60,604 nt of DNA from assembly GCA_022793065.1 (NCBI GenBank), contig JAAWCE010000095.1:1-60604 (forward strand), given 5' to 3'. The position numbers and the translations under genes were made by a program. Below the pieces are notes generated by a model. It saw only the letters and a program-made list of their open reading frames with translations. It did not search any database and was not told the DNA's origin. Shown piece after piece: positions 17,983-26,617 of the stretch. Source of the stretch: Lachnospiraceae bacterium. Its GTDB lineage: Bacteria; Bacillota; Clostridia; Lachnospirales; Lachnospiraceae. Positions within the stretch are counted from its first letter, which is position 1. Each line of letters opens with the position of its first letter.

Positions 17983-18732
17983 ATGAAAAAATGGAAATCG
18001 TTACTATTGGCTTTGACACTTGTGTTTACCTGTGTTGGCTGTGGAACACCGGGTGCAAATTCCGGTGATGCGGATGTTAAGTCCGAGGGCGTTATGACAT
18101 ATGCGGAGTATGCCGCTGCACCTGTGAACACACAGGTTGTTGTGGAGACATATGTACAGGCAAAGCAGGCATGGTGGGAAGATAAAGCTACCGTTTATAC
18201 TCAGGATAAGGATGGGGCTTATTTCATTTATGAAATGGCATGTTCTGAAGCTGATTATGCAAAGCTTACGCCTGGAACCAAAATCAAAGTGACCGGTTAC
18301 AAGGGAGAATGGTCCGGCGAAATAGAAATTATGGACGCCACATTTGAGATCATGGAGGGCAATTATGTTGCCGAAGCTCAGGATGTAACCGCAATGCTGG
18401 GCACGGATGAGTTGATTGACCACCAGAATAAATTTGTTGCGTTTAAAGGTATGACCGTTGAAGCGGCAGGTAAGGATGCAAGCGGCAATGAGGTGGCTTA
18501 TCTGTATAAATGGGATGGTTCCGGCCAGGATGGGGATGATTTGTACTTTAATGTATCTCTTAATGGAACTACTTATACATTTACGGTGGAATCCTATCTC
18601 TGTGATAATACCACAGATGTTTATAAGGCTGTGAAGGAATTGAAAGTCGGCGATAAGATTGATATGGAAGGTTTCCTGTACTGGTATGAGGGAGTGAATC
18701 CTCATATCACTTCTGTAAAGGCCGCAAAATAA
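17983..18732 (+). CDS. Lipoprotein with OB-fold-like C-terminal region
   Basis: A 249-residue secreted lipoprotein. The signal peptide MKKWKSLLLALTLVFTCVGC ends in a lipobox (Cys20). The mature chain has two similar beta-rich segments: VNTQVVVETYVQAKQAWWEDKATVYTQD with KLTPGTKIKVTGYKGEW, and a later VFKAVKELKVGDKIDMEGFLYW-like part. The pattern of strand, ligand loop and GTKIKVTG/GDKIDMEG turns suggests OB-fold domains. The start at 17983 follows AGGGAGG. It lies after the ABC operon but has its own promoter. No specific function can be given. Confidence 0.8.
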   Translation: MKKWKSLLLALTLVFTCVGCGTPGANSGDADVKSEGVMTYAEYAAAPVNTQVVVETYVQAKQAWWEDKATVYTQDKDGAYFIYEMACSEADYAKLTPGTKIKVTGYKGEWSGEIEIMDATFEIMEGNYVAEAQDVTAMLGTDELIDHQNKFVAFKGMTVEAAGKDASGNEVAYLYKWDGSGQDGDDLYFNVSLNGTTYTFTVESYLCDNTTDVYKAVKELKVGDKIDMEGFLYWYEGVNPHITSVKAAK

Positions 18733-18818
18733 TAGAAAGTGTGTTGGAGTGGCCACAGGCACCACAAAGGCAACAGATAGCTTAGTGGGCGCTTTGCCGC
18801 TGTCAAAAGAAAAGAAGA

Positions 18819-18853
18819 ATCCCTCGACGGTACGCCATTACAGTCGGGGGATT
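18819..18853. terminator. Terminator between convergent genes
   Basis: AATCCCTCGAC (18818-18828) pairs with GTCGGGGGATT (18843-18853), including one G-T pair, and is flanked by A-rich and T-rich bases. It can end both the lipoprotein gene and the DUF2971 gene. Confidence 0.65.
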
Positions 18854-18923
18854 TGTTCGTTGCTTAATAAAGGCGGATGTGGGTGTATCCTTTATGGACG
18901 CAGATTGAAACATCCGGCGTTAT

Positions 18924-19745
18924 TTAGGATGTGGGCATTCGCAGCGGACATTCGGACATACTGATTTTGTTTTTCAGTACATTTAACCCACAGTCTTCCA
19001 GATAGTCTTGCAGTATGGGAAGGGATTGGGGGGATGTGGGGCCGATAATGATACCGCCCACCAAATCGGACAGGTGCATGTTCAATTTGCCGCACATTCT
19101 GTTTAAATCCAGCGGATAGTATTTTTTGATTCTTTCCCCGGTTACATGGTATTTGGGTTCTACGGCAAATTCGTGGGAGATAAACGGAGACACCACAAGT
19201 CTGTACTCTGTTTCGCTGGCAAAGGAAGGGTGTTTAAAGGCGGCAGACTGCACCCATGCCTGGCGCATTAAGGCATGGAGACGGGGGATATTTGGGGAAA
19301 AGTCCTCAGTCTTTCTGATTAATTGGTAAAATTCGTTCACCAGTCGATGTTCCCGCATGTCTTTCTGATAATACACTTGCTGCAGAGAGATAGCGCCCCC
19401 TATCATTTTCTGCATCAGGTCCTCATGAAAGGCAATGCACACCCCTTGTCCTGCATGGCCATATCTGTCCCATTGGGCGGCGTCGTCCCTGTACCTGGAA
19501 AAACATGCTGCATATGCGGAGTAATGGAATTCTTCTTCCAGTTCTTTCTGAAAAAAAGCATCTATCATTTCACTCTTTTCTCTGTCACCGTCTTCGTCCA
19601 GTTTGTCCACCACAGCGTTACAGATGCCGTGCATGAACAATCGCATTTCAGAAGCATCATTCATATTCAAAATATTGTTCAGGCGGAGTTCGGCGCATCG
19701 TATAATCCCGTCCAGGGCGTTAAAATCAGTGTAATGGTAGAGCAT
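18924..19745 (-). CDS. DUF2971 family protein
   Basis: A 273-residue soluble protein. The N terminus LYHYTDFNALDGIIRCAELRLNNILNMNDASEM is the DUF2971 hallmark (YHYT, then NDxxE); other conserved spots are ACFSRYRDDAAQWDRYG and FASETEYRLVV. The biochemical role of this family is unknown; members occur in variable regions next to restriction or defence genes. The start follows GGAGGTATCTT. It appears to be a single-gene unit here. Confidence 0.75.
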   Translation of the reverse strand: MLYHYTDFNALDGIIRCAELRLNNILNMNDASEMRLFMHGICNAVVDKLDEDGDREKSEMIDAFFQKELEEEFHYSAYAACFSRYRDDAAQWDRYGHAGQGVCIAFHEDLMQKMIGGAISLQQVYYQKDMREHRLVNEFYQLIRKTEDFSPNIPRLHALMRQAWVQSAAFKHPSFASETEYRLVVSPFISHEFAVEPKYHVTGERIKKYYPLDLNRMCGKLNMHLSDLVGGIIIGPTSPQSLPILQDYLEDCGLNVLKNKISMSECPLRMPTS

Positions 19746-19963
19746 AAGATACCTCCAGGGCGTTTTCTCGTTAAACTCAGTAAATTATATACGAAAGAGG
19801 GGGTAAAATCAAGGAAAAAAGTAATGCAGCATAACGTATATTACCTTATGGACTTCCATAAATTTTACTATTTTAAGAAAAGTATAGTATGAATATGAAA
19901 TATAATTGTATACAATATAAAACAAAGGTCAGTGGAGAGTTCAATATGAAAGAGGGGCATAAA

Positions 19964-20147
19964 ATGAAAGATAGGTATATGGGTGGATGATACGGGCTGT
20001 CAATTGGGGATGCGTTGGGAGTTCCCTATGAATTTCATATGGTATGATATGCTAAAGGGAAAGAAGGAAGCGGCAGATTTGCTGCAGGGTTTTCGGTAGG
20101 AATTTTATGACGCTGTATATGTGCCATGGGATTTGGAGGAAAACGGA
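19964..20147 (+). pseudogene. ADP-ribosylglycohydrolase remnant
   Basis: From the ATG at 19964, after AGAGGGGC, the frame reads MKDRYMGG, an in-frame TGA at 19988, then YGLSIGDALGVPYEFHMV and a stop at 20045. GLSIGDALGVPYEF is the N-terminal metal-binding signature of the DraG/ARH family. A following piece (EFYDAVYVPWDLEEN) may come from the C-terminal part. Nearly the whole catalytic domain is missing, so this is a decayed gene. Confidence 0.65.
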
Positions 20148-20154
20148 CGATATG

Positions 20155-20194
20155 GAAAACAGGGCGGAAGAGAGAATCTTTCCGCCCTGTTTTC
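20155..20194. terminator. Strong bidirectional terminator
   Basis: GAAAACAGGGCGGAA (20155-20169) and TTCCGCCCTGTTTTC (20180-20194) form a perfect 15-bp stem with A and T tracts built into its base. It ends the small membrane protein gene on the minus strand. Confidence 0.85.
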
Positions 20195-20203
20195 ATAGAT
20201 TAT

Positions 20204-20347
20204 TTAGTTAAAAAGCGACGTGCCGTATTTTATTTTCCGGAAAAATTTATAGCCTATGGTGCCAAATAAGGATACAATAATATATAAAGTGGAAAGTGCT
20301 CCTGAAGCGCCGCCAATTATAATTAGAATTAACATTCCTAAATTCAT
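20204..20347 (-). CDS. Small single-pass membrane protein, 47 aa
   Basis: A 47-residue protein: MNLGMLILIIIGGASGALSTL, a long hydrophobic stretch (about residues 3-31), then a basic tail YKFFRKIKYGTSLFN. The start at 20347 follows an excellent AAGGAGG site, and a strong terminator follows the stop, so it looks like a complete transcription unit. Function unknown; the positive tail suggests the C terminus is cytoplasmic. Confidence 0.6.
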   Translation of the reverse strand: MNLGMLILIIIGGASGALSTLYIIVSLFGTIGYKFFRKIKYGTSLFN

Positions 20348-20569
20348 AAGATACCTCCTTGCCCGTTTTGACGGGCATCCATCCAATGGTTGAAATTTTT
20401 ATAATAAGTGATTTTCCCTTCATAATGCCGCAATAAATAAGCCTGTAGTATTTGGCAGGCGCATCAAATGTGCATTAGAATTGGATAAAAGGCGAAAATG
20501 TTTACGCCATCAATAGATGACAGGAAGATTTTCATATTCCTGTCAAAGTATACCTATGGAATGAGATGA

Positions 20570-21013
20570 TTATAGAATGGAATGTTTGTCTCCGTCTTGT
20601 CGATGGATATAGCTGATAATAACCATATTGCTGATTACTTCCCGGAAAAAGCAGAAACCAGCCGTAAAAGAACCGCCGGAAAACGAAAAGGAAAGAAAGT
20701 TCGTCAAGGAAAGGGTTAAACTGCCCCATTTGCTCATGCGAAGTCCCATATTGCGCACCGAATACCTGGAAGTAAAGGCTGTCTCGCAATGTCTAAAGGA
20801 TTCCGCCATATAGAGCTGTTCTGATGCCCCCCTTTGTTCTGCCGGATTTAAAACAGAATTGTGAAGGATCCGATCCGACACAGTAGAACAGGAAGATGCT
20901 TCTGCACACGAAAAAAAGGAATCAGGCCGCACATGACCGGCACTCATTCCGTAAATCAGAAGAAGTATAATGAAAAAGTAGCAAATACCGTTATATGGTC
21001 TTCTGATGCGCAT
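20570..21013 (-). CDS. Hypothetical protein with N-terminal membrane anchor
   Basis: A 147-residue ORF starting MRIRRPYNGICYFFIILLLIYG, a signal peptide or anchor, followed by a polar Ser/Cys-containing region (SCAEASSCSTVSDRI). A second hydrophobic stretch (about residues 100-130) may re-enter the membrane. AAGGGAG lies about 8 bases before the start. Family not recognised. The competing frame on the other strand is shorter and lacks a ribosome site. Confidence 0.5.
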   Translation of the reverse strand: MRIRRPYNGICYFFIILLLIYGMSAGHVRPDSFFSCAEASSCSTVSDRILHNSVLNPAEQRGASEQLYMAESFRHCETAFTSRYSVRNMGLRMSKWGSLTLSLTNFLSFSFSGGSFTAGFCFFREVISNMVIISYIHRQDGDKHSIL

Positions 21014-21112
21014 GGGGCTGCTCCCTTGTGAGTTATGTAGAATACTGCAATCAAGTAGAAGTATAACAAAAAAGGGCTGACTTGTAAATCAGTTTTAAAA
21101 CCTGATTGGTAT

Positions 21113-21856
21113 TTATAGTTCTTTCGGCTTGTACAAATATAAGTTTCCTTTTTTTCCTACCCTGTCAACGGTATCCATATGATACAGGATATTTAGCGCC
21201 ACCTGAGACAGAGACACCGGAATGTGGGCTGCTTTGGCAAAGTCTTTGGAAGTAAAGGCGTCTTCCAGTTCAAAAGGTACAAACTGCATATAGTCTTCCG
21301 GACAGTCGATTGAAACTTCTCGTACAAATTCTGTGGGAATACGGTCATAGCGGCTGGCTCCCTTTTTTTTGTCTTTGCTCCATCCATTTAACAACTTGTA
21401 TTCTTCCATATCCATTAATGCCAGTCGAAAACGTAAATTGGGATGTTTCAAAAAAGCTTTAATTTTATACAATTCGGGAAAAACCATATATGGATTTCCC
21501 TTTGCAGGAGATTTCCTTTTTTTGCTCAGTTCTCCGCTTTCAGCGTCTATCCAGATAAGCCATTTTTCGCGGGGAATGGGGTAGACGATGGTGACAGGAT
21601 ATTGGGGGAGAAAAGCGGCAAGTTTCCCTCTCAACTTATTGAACTGCCTGGTTTGTATTTCAATGATTTCCCCCTGGACATAAATATCGGCAACATAGTT
21701 TTCAATGGGGATTTCCTGATGGTCCTCGTTGGGGGCATAATAATTTTTTAAGATGGCGTGTACTGTTTTTTCCGATAAAGTGCCGATGCCAAGGCGCTGC
21801 CGGTCTATCCCGATGATTTTTTTCTTTGCCGCTTCAAAAGCTTCTCTGTCTGGCAT
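21113..21856 (-). CDS. Unknown protein with PD-(D/E)XK-nuclease-like core
   Basis: A 247-residue soluble protein. Residues about 50-90 read ENYVADIYVQGEIIEIQTRQFNKL-like strands with an Asp followed by E-x-Q, a spacing reminiscent of PD-(D/E)XK endonuclease folds; this is a pattern match only. The C-terminal region (about 180-245) resembles a winged helix: FTSKDFAKAAHIPVSLSQVALNILYHM. I choose the start at 21856 (MPDREAFEAAKKK), which follows GGAAGGAT, instead of an upstream ATG at 21925 with a weak site. No neighbouring methylase or helicase is on the same strand. Confidence 0.6.
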   Translation of the reverse strand: MPDREAFEAAKKKIIGIDRQRLGIGTLSEKTVHAILKNYYAPNEDHQEIPIENYVADIYVQGEIIEIQTRQFNKLRGKLAAFLPQYPVTIVYPIPREKWLIWIDAESGELSKKRKSPAKGNPYMVFPELYKIKAFLKHPNLRFRLALMDMEEYKLLNGWSKDKKKGASRYDRIPTEFVREVSIDCPEDYMQFVPFELEDAFTSKDFAKAAHIPVSLSQVALNILYHMDTVDRVGKKGNLYLYKPKEL

Positions 21857-22087
21857 ATCAAATCCTTCCGCTTTGTGATTATCACCATCATACTTTTTTG
21901 TCAATATCACATGCACTACAAACATGCCCTGTATAAAACGCAGATCATATAAGGTTATGGCTGAACAAAATGTTTGCAGCTAAATTTATATTACTATTTT
22001 GGTTTCAGTTGTCAATAGTGCAAAGGCTAAAAAGTATGGTGGAAAGTGTATTTGTAAAATTATTGGATAAAAAATTATAATGTATTA

Positions 22088-22117
22088 TTGACATTACTGT
22101 GTGATATACAGTATAAT
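22088..22117 (+). promoter_or_regulatory. padR promoter and probable operator
   Basis: TTGACA (22088-22093), 18 bases, TATAAT (22112-22117). The inverted repeat ACTGT-N7-ACAGT (22096-22112) fills the spacer, like the ATGT-N8-ACAT sites of PadR proteins, consistent with autorepression by the gene that follows. Confidence 0.65.
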
Positions 22118-22134
22118 AATCGAAAGAAATCTAT

Positions 22135-22287
22135 ATGGATAAAAAGATGGCCAAGAAAGATGGAAAGCGATATCGCACAGGTACATTGCAGTGGGGATAT
22201 TCAGTTGATAATATCCCAAACTGTTACGCAAGTATTATGTTAGAAAGTCAGGAGGGATATGATTGGGGGAAGAACGTGAGATTTTAG
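22135..22287 (+). CDS. Possible 50-residue leader ORF before padR
   Basis: ATG at 22135 opens a 50-codon frame (MDKKMAKKDGKRYRTG...) that runs through the padR leader and ends 22 bases inside padR in another frame. The ribosome site is weak (GAAAGAAAT). A perfect 8-bp stem GGGATATT/AATATCCC (22194-22217) lies inside. It may be a chance ORF or a coupled leader peptide. Confidence 0.2.
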   Translation: MDKKMAKKDGKRYRTGTLQWGYSVDNIPNCYASIMLESQEGYDWGKNVRF

Positions 22288-22601
22288 ACGGACTGCTTTT
22301 GGAATTGCGCAGAGGAACACTGGTGTTAAGCGTTTTAAGTCAGATGAAAGAGCCCAGATATGGTTATGCCCTGGTGCAGGGATTGGAGGACAAAGGAATA
22401 CCCATTGACCCCAATACCTTATATCCTTTGCTTCGCAGACTGGAAAAGCAGGGATTACTGCAAAGCCAATGGGAGACAGGGGGAGCAAAACCAAGAAAAT
22501 ATTATCGGCGTACAGAGCTGGGAGACCAAATCTATAAAAAATTAAAAGAACAATGGCAACAAATGGCAGCGGGCATGAAGCAATTATTGGAACTGGAATA
22601 A
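22263..22601 (+). CDS. PadR-family transcriptional regulator
   Basis: A 112-residue winged-helix repressor: LRRGTLVLSVLSQMKEPRYGYALVQGL, IDPNTLYPLLRRLEKQGLL and the wing ETGGAKPRKYYRRTELG. The start is TTG at 22263, 6 bases after GGAGGG; the nearby ATG at 22259 is in a closed frame. It is followed by a HAAS-domain membrane protein, the usual partner of this PadR class, which is often cotranscribed and thought to be regulated with it. The stop codon abuts a structured repeat. Confidence 0.9.
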   Translation: MGEEREILDGLLLELRRGTLVLSVLSQMKEPRYGYALVQGLEDKGIPIDPNTLYPLLRRLEKQGLLQSQWETGGAKPRKYYRRTELGDQIYKKLKEQWQQMAAGMKQLLELE

Positions 22602-22607
22602 AAAATA

Positions 22608-22625
22608 GTCACGGAGAGAAGTGAC
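22608..22625 (+). repeat. Deleted mini-copy of the structured repeat
   Basis: GTCAC-GGAGAGAA-GTGAC keeps only the outer stem and right flank of the full repeat at 22649-22739, followed by the same GGAACTGGAATA. It looks like an internal-deletion derivative or tandem slippage product. GGAACTGGAATA also forms the last codons of padR, so it occurs three times in this gap. Confidence 0.6.
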
Positions 22626-22648
22626 GGAACTGGAATAAATAAAAAACA

Positions 22649-22739
22649 GTCACGGAACGGAGATGCCCGGAAGAAATTTTCAGATGTGTCTTAAACAGAT
22701 GAAAATTCCTTCCCAGTAGGGGCATCGGAGAGAAGTGAC
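22649..22739 (+). repeat. Structured hairpin repeat, copy A
   Basis: Nested stems: GTCAC (22649-22653) with GTGAC (22735-22739), GATGCCC (22662-22668) with GGGCATC (22720-22726), and GGAAGAAATTTTC (22669-22681) with GAAAATTCCTTCC (22701-22713), one mismatch. The same architecture with different but still pairing bases is at 60508-60599, so pairing is conserved. The flank CGGAAC follows both GTCAC and GTGAC. The element lies between padR and its partner. Confidence 0.8.
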
Positions 22740-22761
22740 GGAACTGGAATAGGAGAACATT

Positions 22762-23907
22762 ATGTCACAAAGAGATCAGGAATGGATGGAACAATATATT
22801 TATCAGGTAGTGCGGCGTCTGCCCAAAGGACAGAGAGAAGAAGTGGGCATGGAGCTTAGAGAATTGATTGGCGATATGCTGGAACAGACTGTGTCTGAGG
22901 AAAAGAGTGATTCCACACAACGGTCAGAAGCCATGAAAAAAGTTTTGGCTGAGTTGGGGGACCCGGCAGAACTGGCAAAGAGATACAGGGATGAAGCTGA
23001 CTATCTCATTGGGCCGGAGTATTATGACACATATATATGGTTTTTGAAAGTGGTATTGCTGTGCACCTTAATACCCACATTGGCAATGTCTTTGTTGGAA
23101 GAGATTGGCGGTATCTCTGTGGGAGTAGAACAAAGTTATATTGGTATTGTGGTGGAGAAGATAACTGCTTGTCTTGTAAACGGGATAACAAATTCCCTTA
23201 TTTCTTGCGTTAGTGTCTTTGGTGTAATTACACTTGTGTTTGCCGTAATGGAAAGACAAAAAGTGAAATTGGAACGGAAGATTACAGGGAACGTTATCGT
23301 GGACAGCATGGGAAAAAAGGAATGGAATCCAGGGGAGCTTACAAGTATCCCCCATAAGAAGGCTATAATCGACCGTGGGGATAGCATTGTAGGAATTGTG
23401 TTTATCGTTATATTCTCTATGGTATTGATTATGGCGCCCAATTTTTTCTCGTTGATGATAAACGTAACTACAGACAGTAAGGATATGCTTGTGATTCCGA
23501 TTTTTAACCCGGACCAGTGGAACAAAATACTGCCGCTTTTCGTACTGGGGCTGCTTATATGTCTTGTGGAAGAAGTATTGAAATTAATAATGGGAGTTTA
23601 TTGCCGTGCAGTAATGATTGGATGTATCATCAGCGGTTTTCTTCAGATGATTTTGGCAGGCATTATTTTGAAAGTACTTCCAATTTGGAATCCCGAATTC
23701 AAAGCAGAATATGTACAACAGGCATTGGAAGGGAACGGAGGAGCTGAAATTTTTGTGCGCTGTATAACTGATATGCAAAGCGCGCCCGTATCCAATATAA
23801 TACTGGCAGTTGTCATAATAAGTACGCTTGCGGATATTGGAGTTACAATTTACAGGACGCTGAGATATGGAGAAAAGTTTTGGGATAAAAAGGAATATGG
23901 TTACTGA
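22762..23907 (+). CDS. HAAS-domain multi-pass membrane protein (PadR partner)
   Basis: A 381-residue protein. Residues 1-80 form the HAAS-type domain: VVRRLPKGQREEVGMELRELI and VLAELGDPAELAKRYRDEADYLIGPEYY, ending in the DPxxLAxxY motif. About six membrane helices follow (93-115, 135-165, 210-235, 255-275, 285-305, 340-360). Such proteins pair with PadR repressors and are thought to sense envelope or antimicrobial stress. Start after AGGAGAAC. Confidence 0.8.
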   Translation: MSQRDQEWMEQYIYQVVRRLPKGQREEVGMELRELIGDMLEQTVSEEKSDSTQRSEAMKKVLAELGDPAELAKRYRDEADYLIGPEYYDTYIWFLKVVLLCTLIPTLAMSLLEEIGGISVGVEQSYIGIVVEKITACLVNGITNSLISCVSVFGVITLVFAVMERQKVKLERKITGNVIVDSMGKKEWNPGELTSIPHKKAIIDRGDSIVGIVFIVIFSMVLIMAPNFFSLMINVTTDSKDMLVIPIFNPDQWNKILPLFVLGLLICLVEEVLKLIMGVYCRAVMIGCIISGFLQMILAGIILKVLPIWNPEFKAEYVQQALEGNGGAEIFVRCITDMQSAPVSNIILAVVIISTLADIGVTIYRTLRYGEKFWDKKEYGY

Positions 23908-23958
23908 TAACAGAGAAATATAGCTCATTTAACGTGAGGGGAACGTAGAGAAGAATAT

Positions 23959-26070
23959 ATGAAATTGCAGGAGTTTACAGAGAAATTCAGGATTAGGTTA
24001 AATCAGCAGCAGTTGGAGGCGGTACAGGCCGTCAGCGGCCCCGTATTATTGCTTGCGGTTCCGGGCAGCGGAAAGACCACGGTTTTAATCACCAGATTAG
24101 GATACATGGTATATTGTGCAAAAATTATCCCGGAGAATATACTGGCTTTGACATATACAGTGGCGGCGGCACGGGATATGGAAGTCAGGTTTAAAGCTTG
24201 TTTTGGAGACATGTTGGGAGAGCGCCTGCAATTTCGTACTATAAACGGAATTTGTTCCAATATAATTCAATATTATGGAAGGATGATTGGGAAGACGCCG
24301 TTTTCTCTGATCACGGATGAGAAATATGGAATCAGACTACTTTCCGATATCTATTGGACCACACAAAAGGAATATGCTACGGAAAGCGAACTGAGAAACA
24401 TACGGACAACCATAACATATATCAAAAATATGATGCTGACCGAAGCTGAAATAGAAAGACTGGATGAGAAAACAGGTGTGGGAATTTCAGAAATTTACCC
24501 AATCTACTGCAATGAACTGAGAAGCCATAGCCTGATGGACTACGACGACCAGATGATATATGCCCACAGGATTTTGAAAAACAGTCCTGAAGTTCTTACA
24601 TATTATCAAAATCACTATCCCTTTATCTGCGTGGATGAGGCCCAGGATACTTCCAGAATTCAACATGCAATTATTGAATTGCTTGCCCGGAGCACAAAAA
24701 ATTTGTTTATGGTGGGGGATGAAGACCAAAGTATCTATGGGTTTCGGGCCGCCTATCCTGAGGCGCTGCTTTCCTTTGAGCAAAATCATCCGGGAGCCAA
24801 AATATTGTTTATGGAGGAAAATTATCGCTCCAATGCAAAAATTGTAACAGCAGCGGACCGATTTATTGGGAAAAATGTTCTGCGGCATGAGAAACATATG
24901 AAGGCCGTACAGGAGGACGGGCCGGATATCAGGGAGATTATGTTAAAGAGTCGAAGGGCGCAATATGAGTATCTTAAGAAGGTGGGAGCAGAAGGTGGGG
25001 GAGAAACGGCGGTACTCTATCGGGATAATGAGAGTGTTCTTCCTCTTGTGGATCAGTTGGAACGAGCTGGAATTCCATATAAAATACGCAATGGTGATAT
25101 GGCTTTTTTTACGCATCGTGTGGTATTGGATATCCAAACCATAATTCTGTTTGCATTGAATCCAAAGGATACGGATTTATTCCAACAAGTTTATTATAAA
25201 CTGTCCACATATGTGAAAAAACAGAATGTACCGCATATTTGCGAGATGAGCAGAAAGAAAAATATCAATGTTCTGAAGGCGGCAATTCGTTATGGGAATT
25301 TACATGAAAGTTCGGAACATAGTTGTATGGAGCTAATGAGCCATTTTAATTTATTATTGTCAGACAATGGGGCAGAAGCACTGAATAGGATTGTTGGTCC
25401 AATGGGATACGGAAAGTATGTGGACCGCATGGGCATAAAAGGAAGTAAACTGTATGTGCTGAAGGCCCTTGCATGGAATGAAAGTTCCCCTAAAAGGTTG
25501 GTGGAGAGACTGGGAGAATTACAGACAATAATAAAAGAAAAGCCTATGGAAGAAGATACCAATTTAATTTTGTCCACAATCCATGCAAGCAAAGGACTGG
25601 AATATGATACTGTATATTTGTTGGATGTGGCCGATGGTATCTTTCCTGAAAGAATACCAAAGGATTGTAAGTCCATGAATCCCCAGGAACAACAGGAATA
25701 TGAGGAAGAACGCCGTCTTTTTTACGTTGGCGTCACCAGGGCCAAACATAGGCTTTCTATTTTTCGGTGGGACAAAAAATCCACATTCTGCAGGGAACTT
25801 TTGGGCGATGGGGATCGGGAAAATAAGAGTCCGGTGCGGAAAGGGTCAGGAATATCCCTGGCATATGATTCCATAAAGCAGCAGGTATCCGGGGCTGAAT
25901 TTGAGGAATTCCGAAACTCTCTCAGGAAAGGGATGACAGTAGAACACAAAAAATATGGAAGCGGCGTGATTATGGAAATGGATGAAAATAACACTGTGAT
26001 TTTGTTTCAGGACCGTCAAAGAAAGTTCGGACTTCAAGTATTGTATAAAAACCGGCTTCTTAAATTTTGA
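23959..26070 (+). CDS. UvrD/PcrA-like superfamily 1 DNA helicase
   Basis: A 703-residue ATP-dependent 3'-5' DNA helicase of the UvrD/Rep group. Motifs in order: LNQQQLEAV (Q motif), AVPGSGKTT (Walker A, about 33-41), FRTINGICSNII, VDEAQDTSRIQ (Walker B, about 225), VGDEDQSIYGFR, ENYRSN, STIHASKGLEYDTVYL, and ERRLFYVGVTRAKHRL. The C terminus MTVEHKKYGSGVIMEM matches the Tudor-like end of PcrA. It is slightly shorter than PcrA (about 730-750 residues). Its nearest neighbours are not repair genes, so it is likely an additional paralogue. Confidence 0.92.
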   Translation: MKLQEFTEKFRIRLNQQQLEAVQAVSGPVLLLAVPGSGKTTVLITRLGYMVYCAKIIPENILALTYTVAAARDMEVRFKACFGDMLGERLQFRTINGICSNIIQYYGRMIGKTPFSLITDEKYGIRLLSDIYWTTQKEYATESELRNIRTTITYIKNMMLTEAEIERLDEKTGVGISEIYPIYCNELRSHSLMDYDDQMIYAHRILKNSPEVLTYYQNHYPFICVDEAQDTSRIQHAIIELLARSTKNLFMVGDEDQSIYGFRAAYPEALLSFEQNHPGAKILFMEENYRSNAKIVTAADRFIGKNVLRHEKHMKAVQEDGPDIREIMLKSRRAQYEYLKKVGAEGGGETAVLYRDNESVLPLVDQLERAGIPYKIRNGDMAFFTHRVVLDIQTIILFALNPKDTDLFQQVYYKLSTYVKKQNVPHICEMSRKKNINVLKAAIRYGNLHESSEHSCMELMSHFNLLLSDNGAEALNRIVGPMGYGKYVDRMGIKGSKLYVLKALAWNESSPKRLVERLGELQTIIKEKPMEEDTNLILSTIHASKGLEYDTVYLLDVADGIFPERIPKDCKSMNPQEQQEYEEERRLFYVGVTRAKHRLSIFRWDKKSTFCRELLGDGDRENKSPVRKGSGISLAYDSIKQQVSGAEFEEFRNSLRKGMTVEHKKYGSGVIMEMDENNTVILFQDRQRKFGLQVLYKNRLLKF

Positions 26071-26138
26071 ATATCGTATAATCAGGCAGAAAAAAGACAT
26101 ACTTAAATGTAGAAAACAGGAAGGAGAGAGGAAGGATT

Positions 26139-26573
26139 ATGATTGAACAGGATACCATTAGGCTGTTAAGGGAATGTGATGCCGGTGTTAAAATGGGGGT
26201 TGAGGCAATGGATGAAGTATTGGATTATGTTCATGATGATGCTTTCAGAAAATGCCTGACAAACTGTAGGGAGAAACATGTGAAACTGCAGAATGAAATT
26301 GGAGAGCTTCTGAATCAATACCACGATGAGGGAAAGGAGCCGAATCCCGTGGCAAAAGGAATGTCGTGGATGAAGACAAATGTAAAGCTGGCAATGGACC
26401 AATCGGATCATACCATTGCGGATTTGGTCACAGAGGGCTGTAACATGGGAATAAAATCCCTTAACAAATATCTGAATGAGTATAAAGCGGCGGATGAGAA
26501 GTCTAAAAGTATTACAAAACGATTGACTCGTCTGGAGGAACATCTGGTTACGGACATTCGGCAATATCTGTGA
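26139..26573 (+). CDS. Ferritin-like four-helix protein (DUF2383-like)
   Basis: A 144-residue all-helical protein. The helices carry IRLLRECDAGVKMGVEAMDEVL, FRKCLTNCREKHVKLQNEI with a Glu-x-x-His pair, and LVTEGCNMGIKSLNKYLNEY, resembling DUF2383 ferritin-like proteins that bind two metals. Function unknown. Starts after AGGAGAGAGGAAGG, 70 bases behind the helicase gene, and ends convergent to the LacI-type gene. Confidence 0.75.
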   Translation: MIEQDTIRLLRECDAGVKMGVEAMDEVLDYVHDDAFRKCLTNCREKHVKLQNEIGELLNQYHDEGKEPNPVAKGMSWMKTNVKLAMDQSDHTIADLVTEGCNMGIKSLNKYLNEYKAADEKSKSITKRLTRLEEHLVTDIRQYL

Positions 26574-26617
26574 GTTTAAAATGGCAGGGCAAGAGGGATA
26601 AAATGGAAAGCCCATGC

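Noticed and set aside
18749..18964. 71-codon plus-strand frame after the lipoprotein gene
   Set aside because: It runs through a terminator and into the DUF2971 gene end, with no ribosome site or protein-like pattern.
20532..20813. Short frames on both strands inside the 20570-21013 gene
   Set aside because: They are shadows without ribosome sites; the 147-residue minus-strand frame has the better start and an N-terminal membrane helix.
23959..26573. Helicase plus ferritin-like gene as a defence pair
   Set aside because: They are close and co-directional, but the helicase has the ordinary PcrA architecture and nothing links the two functionally.
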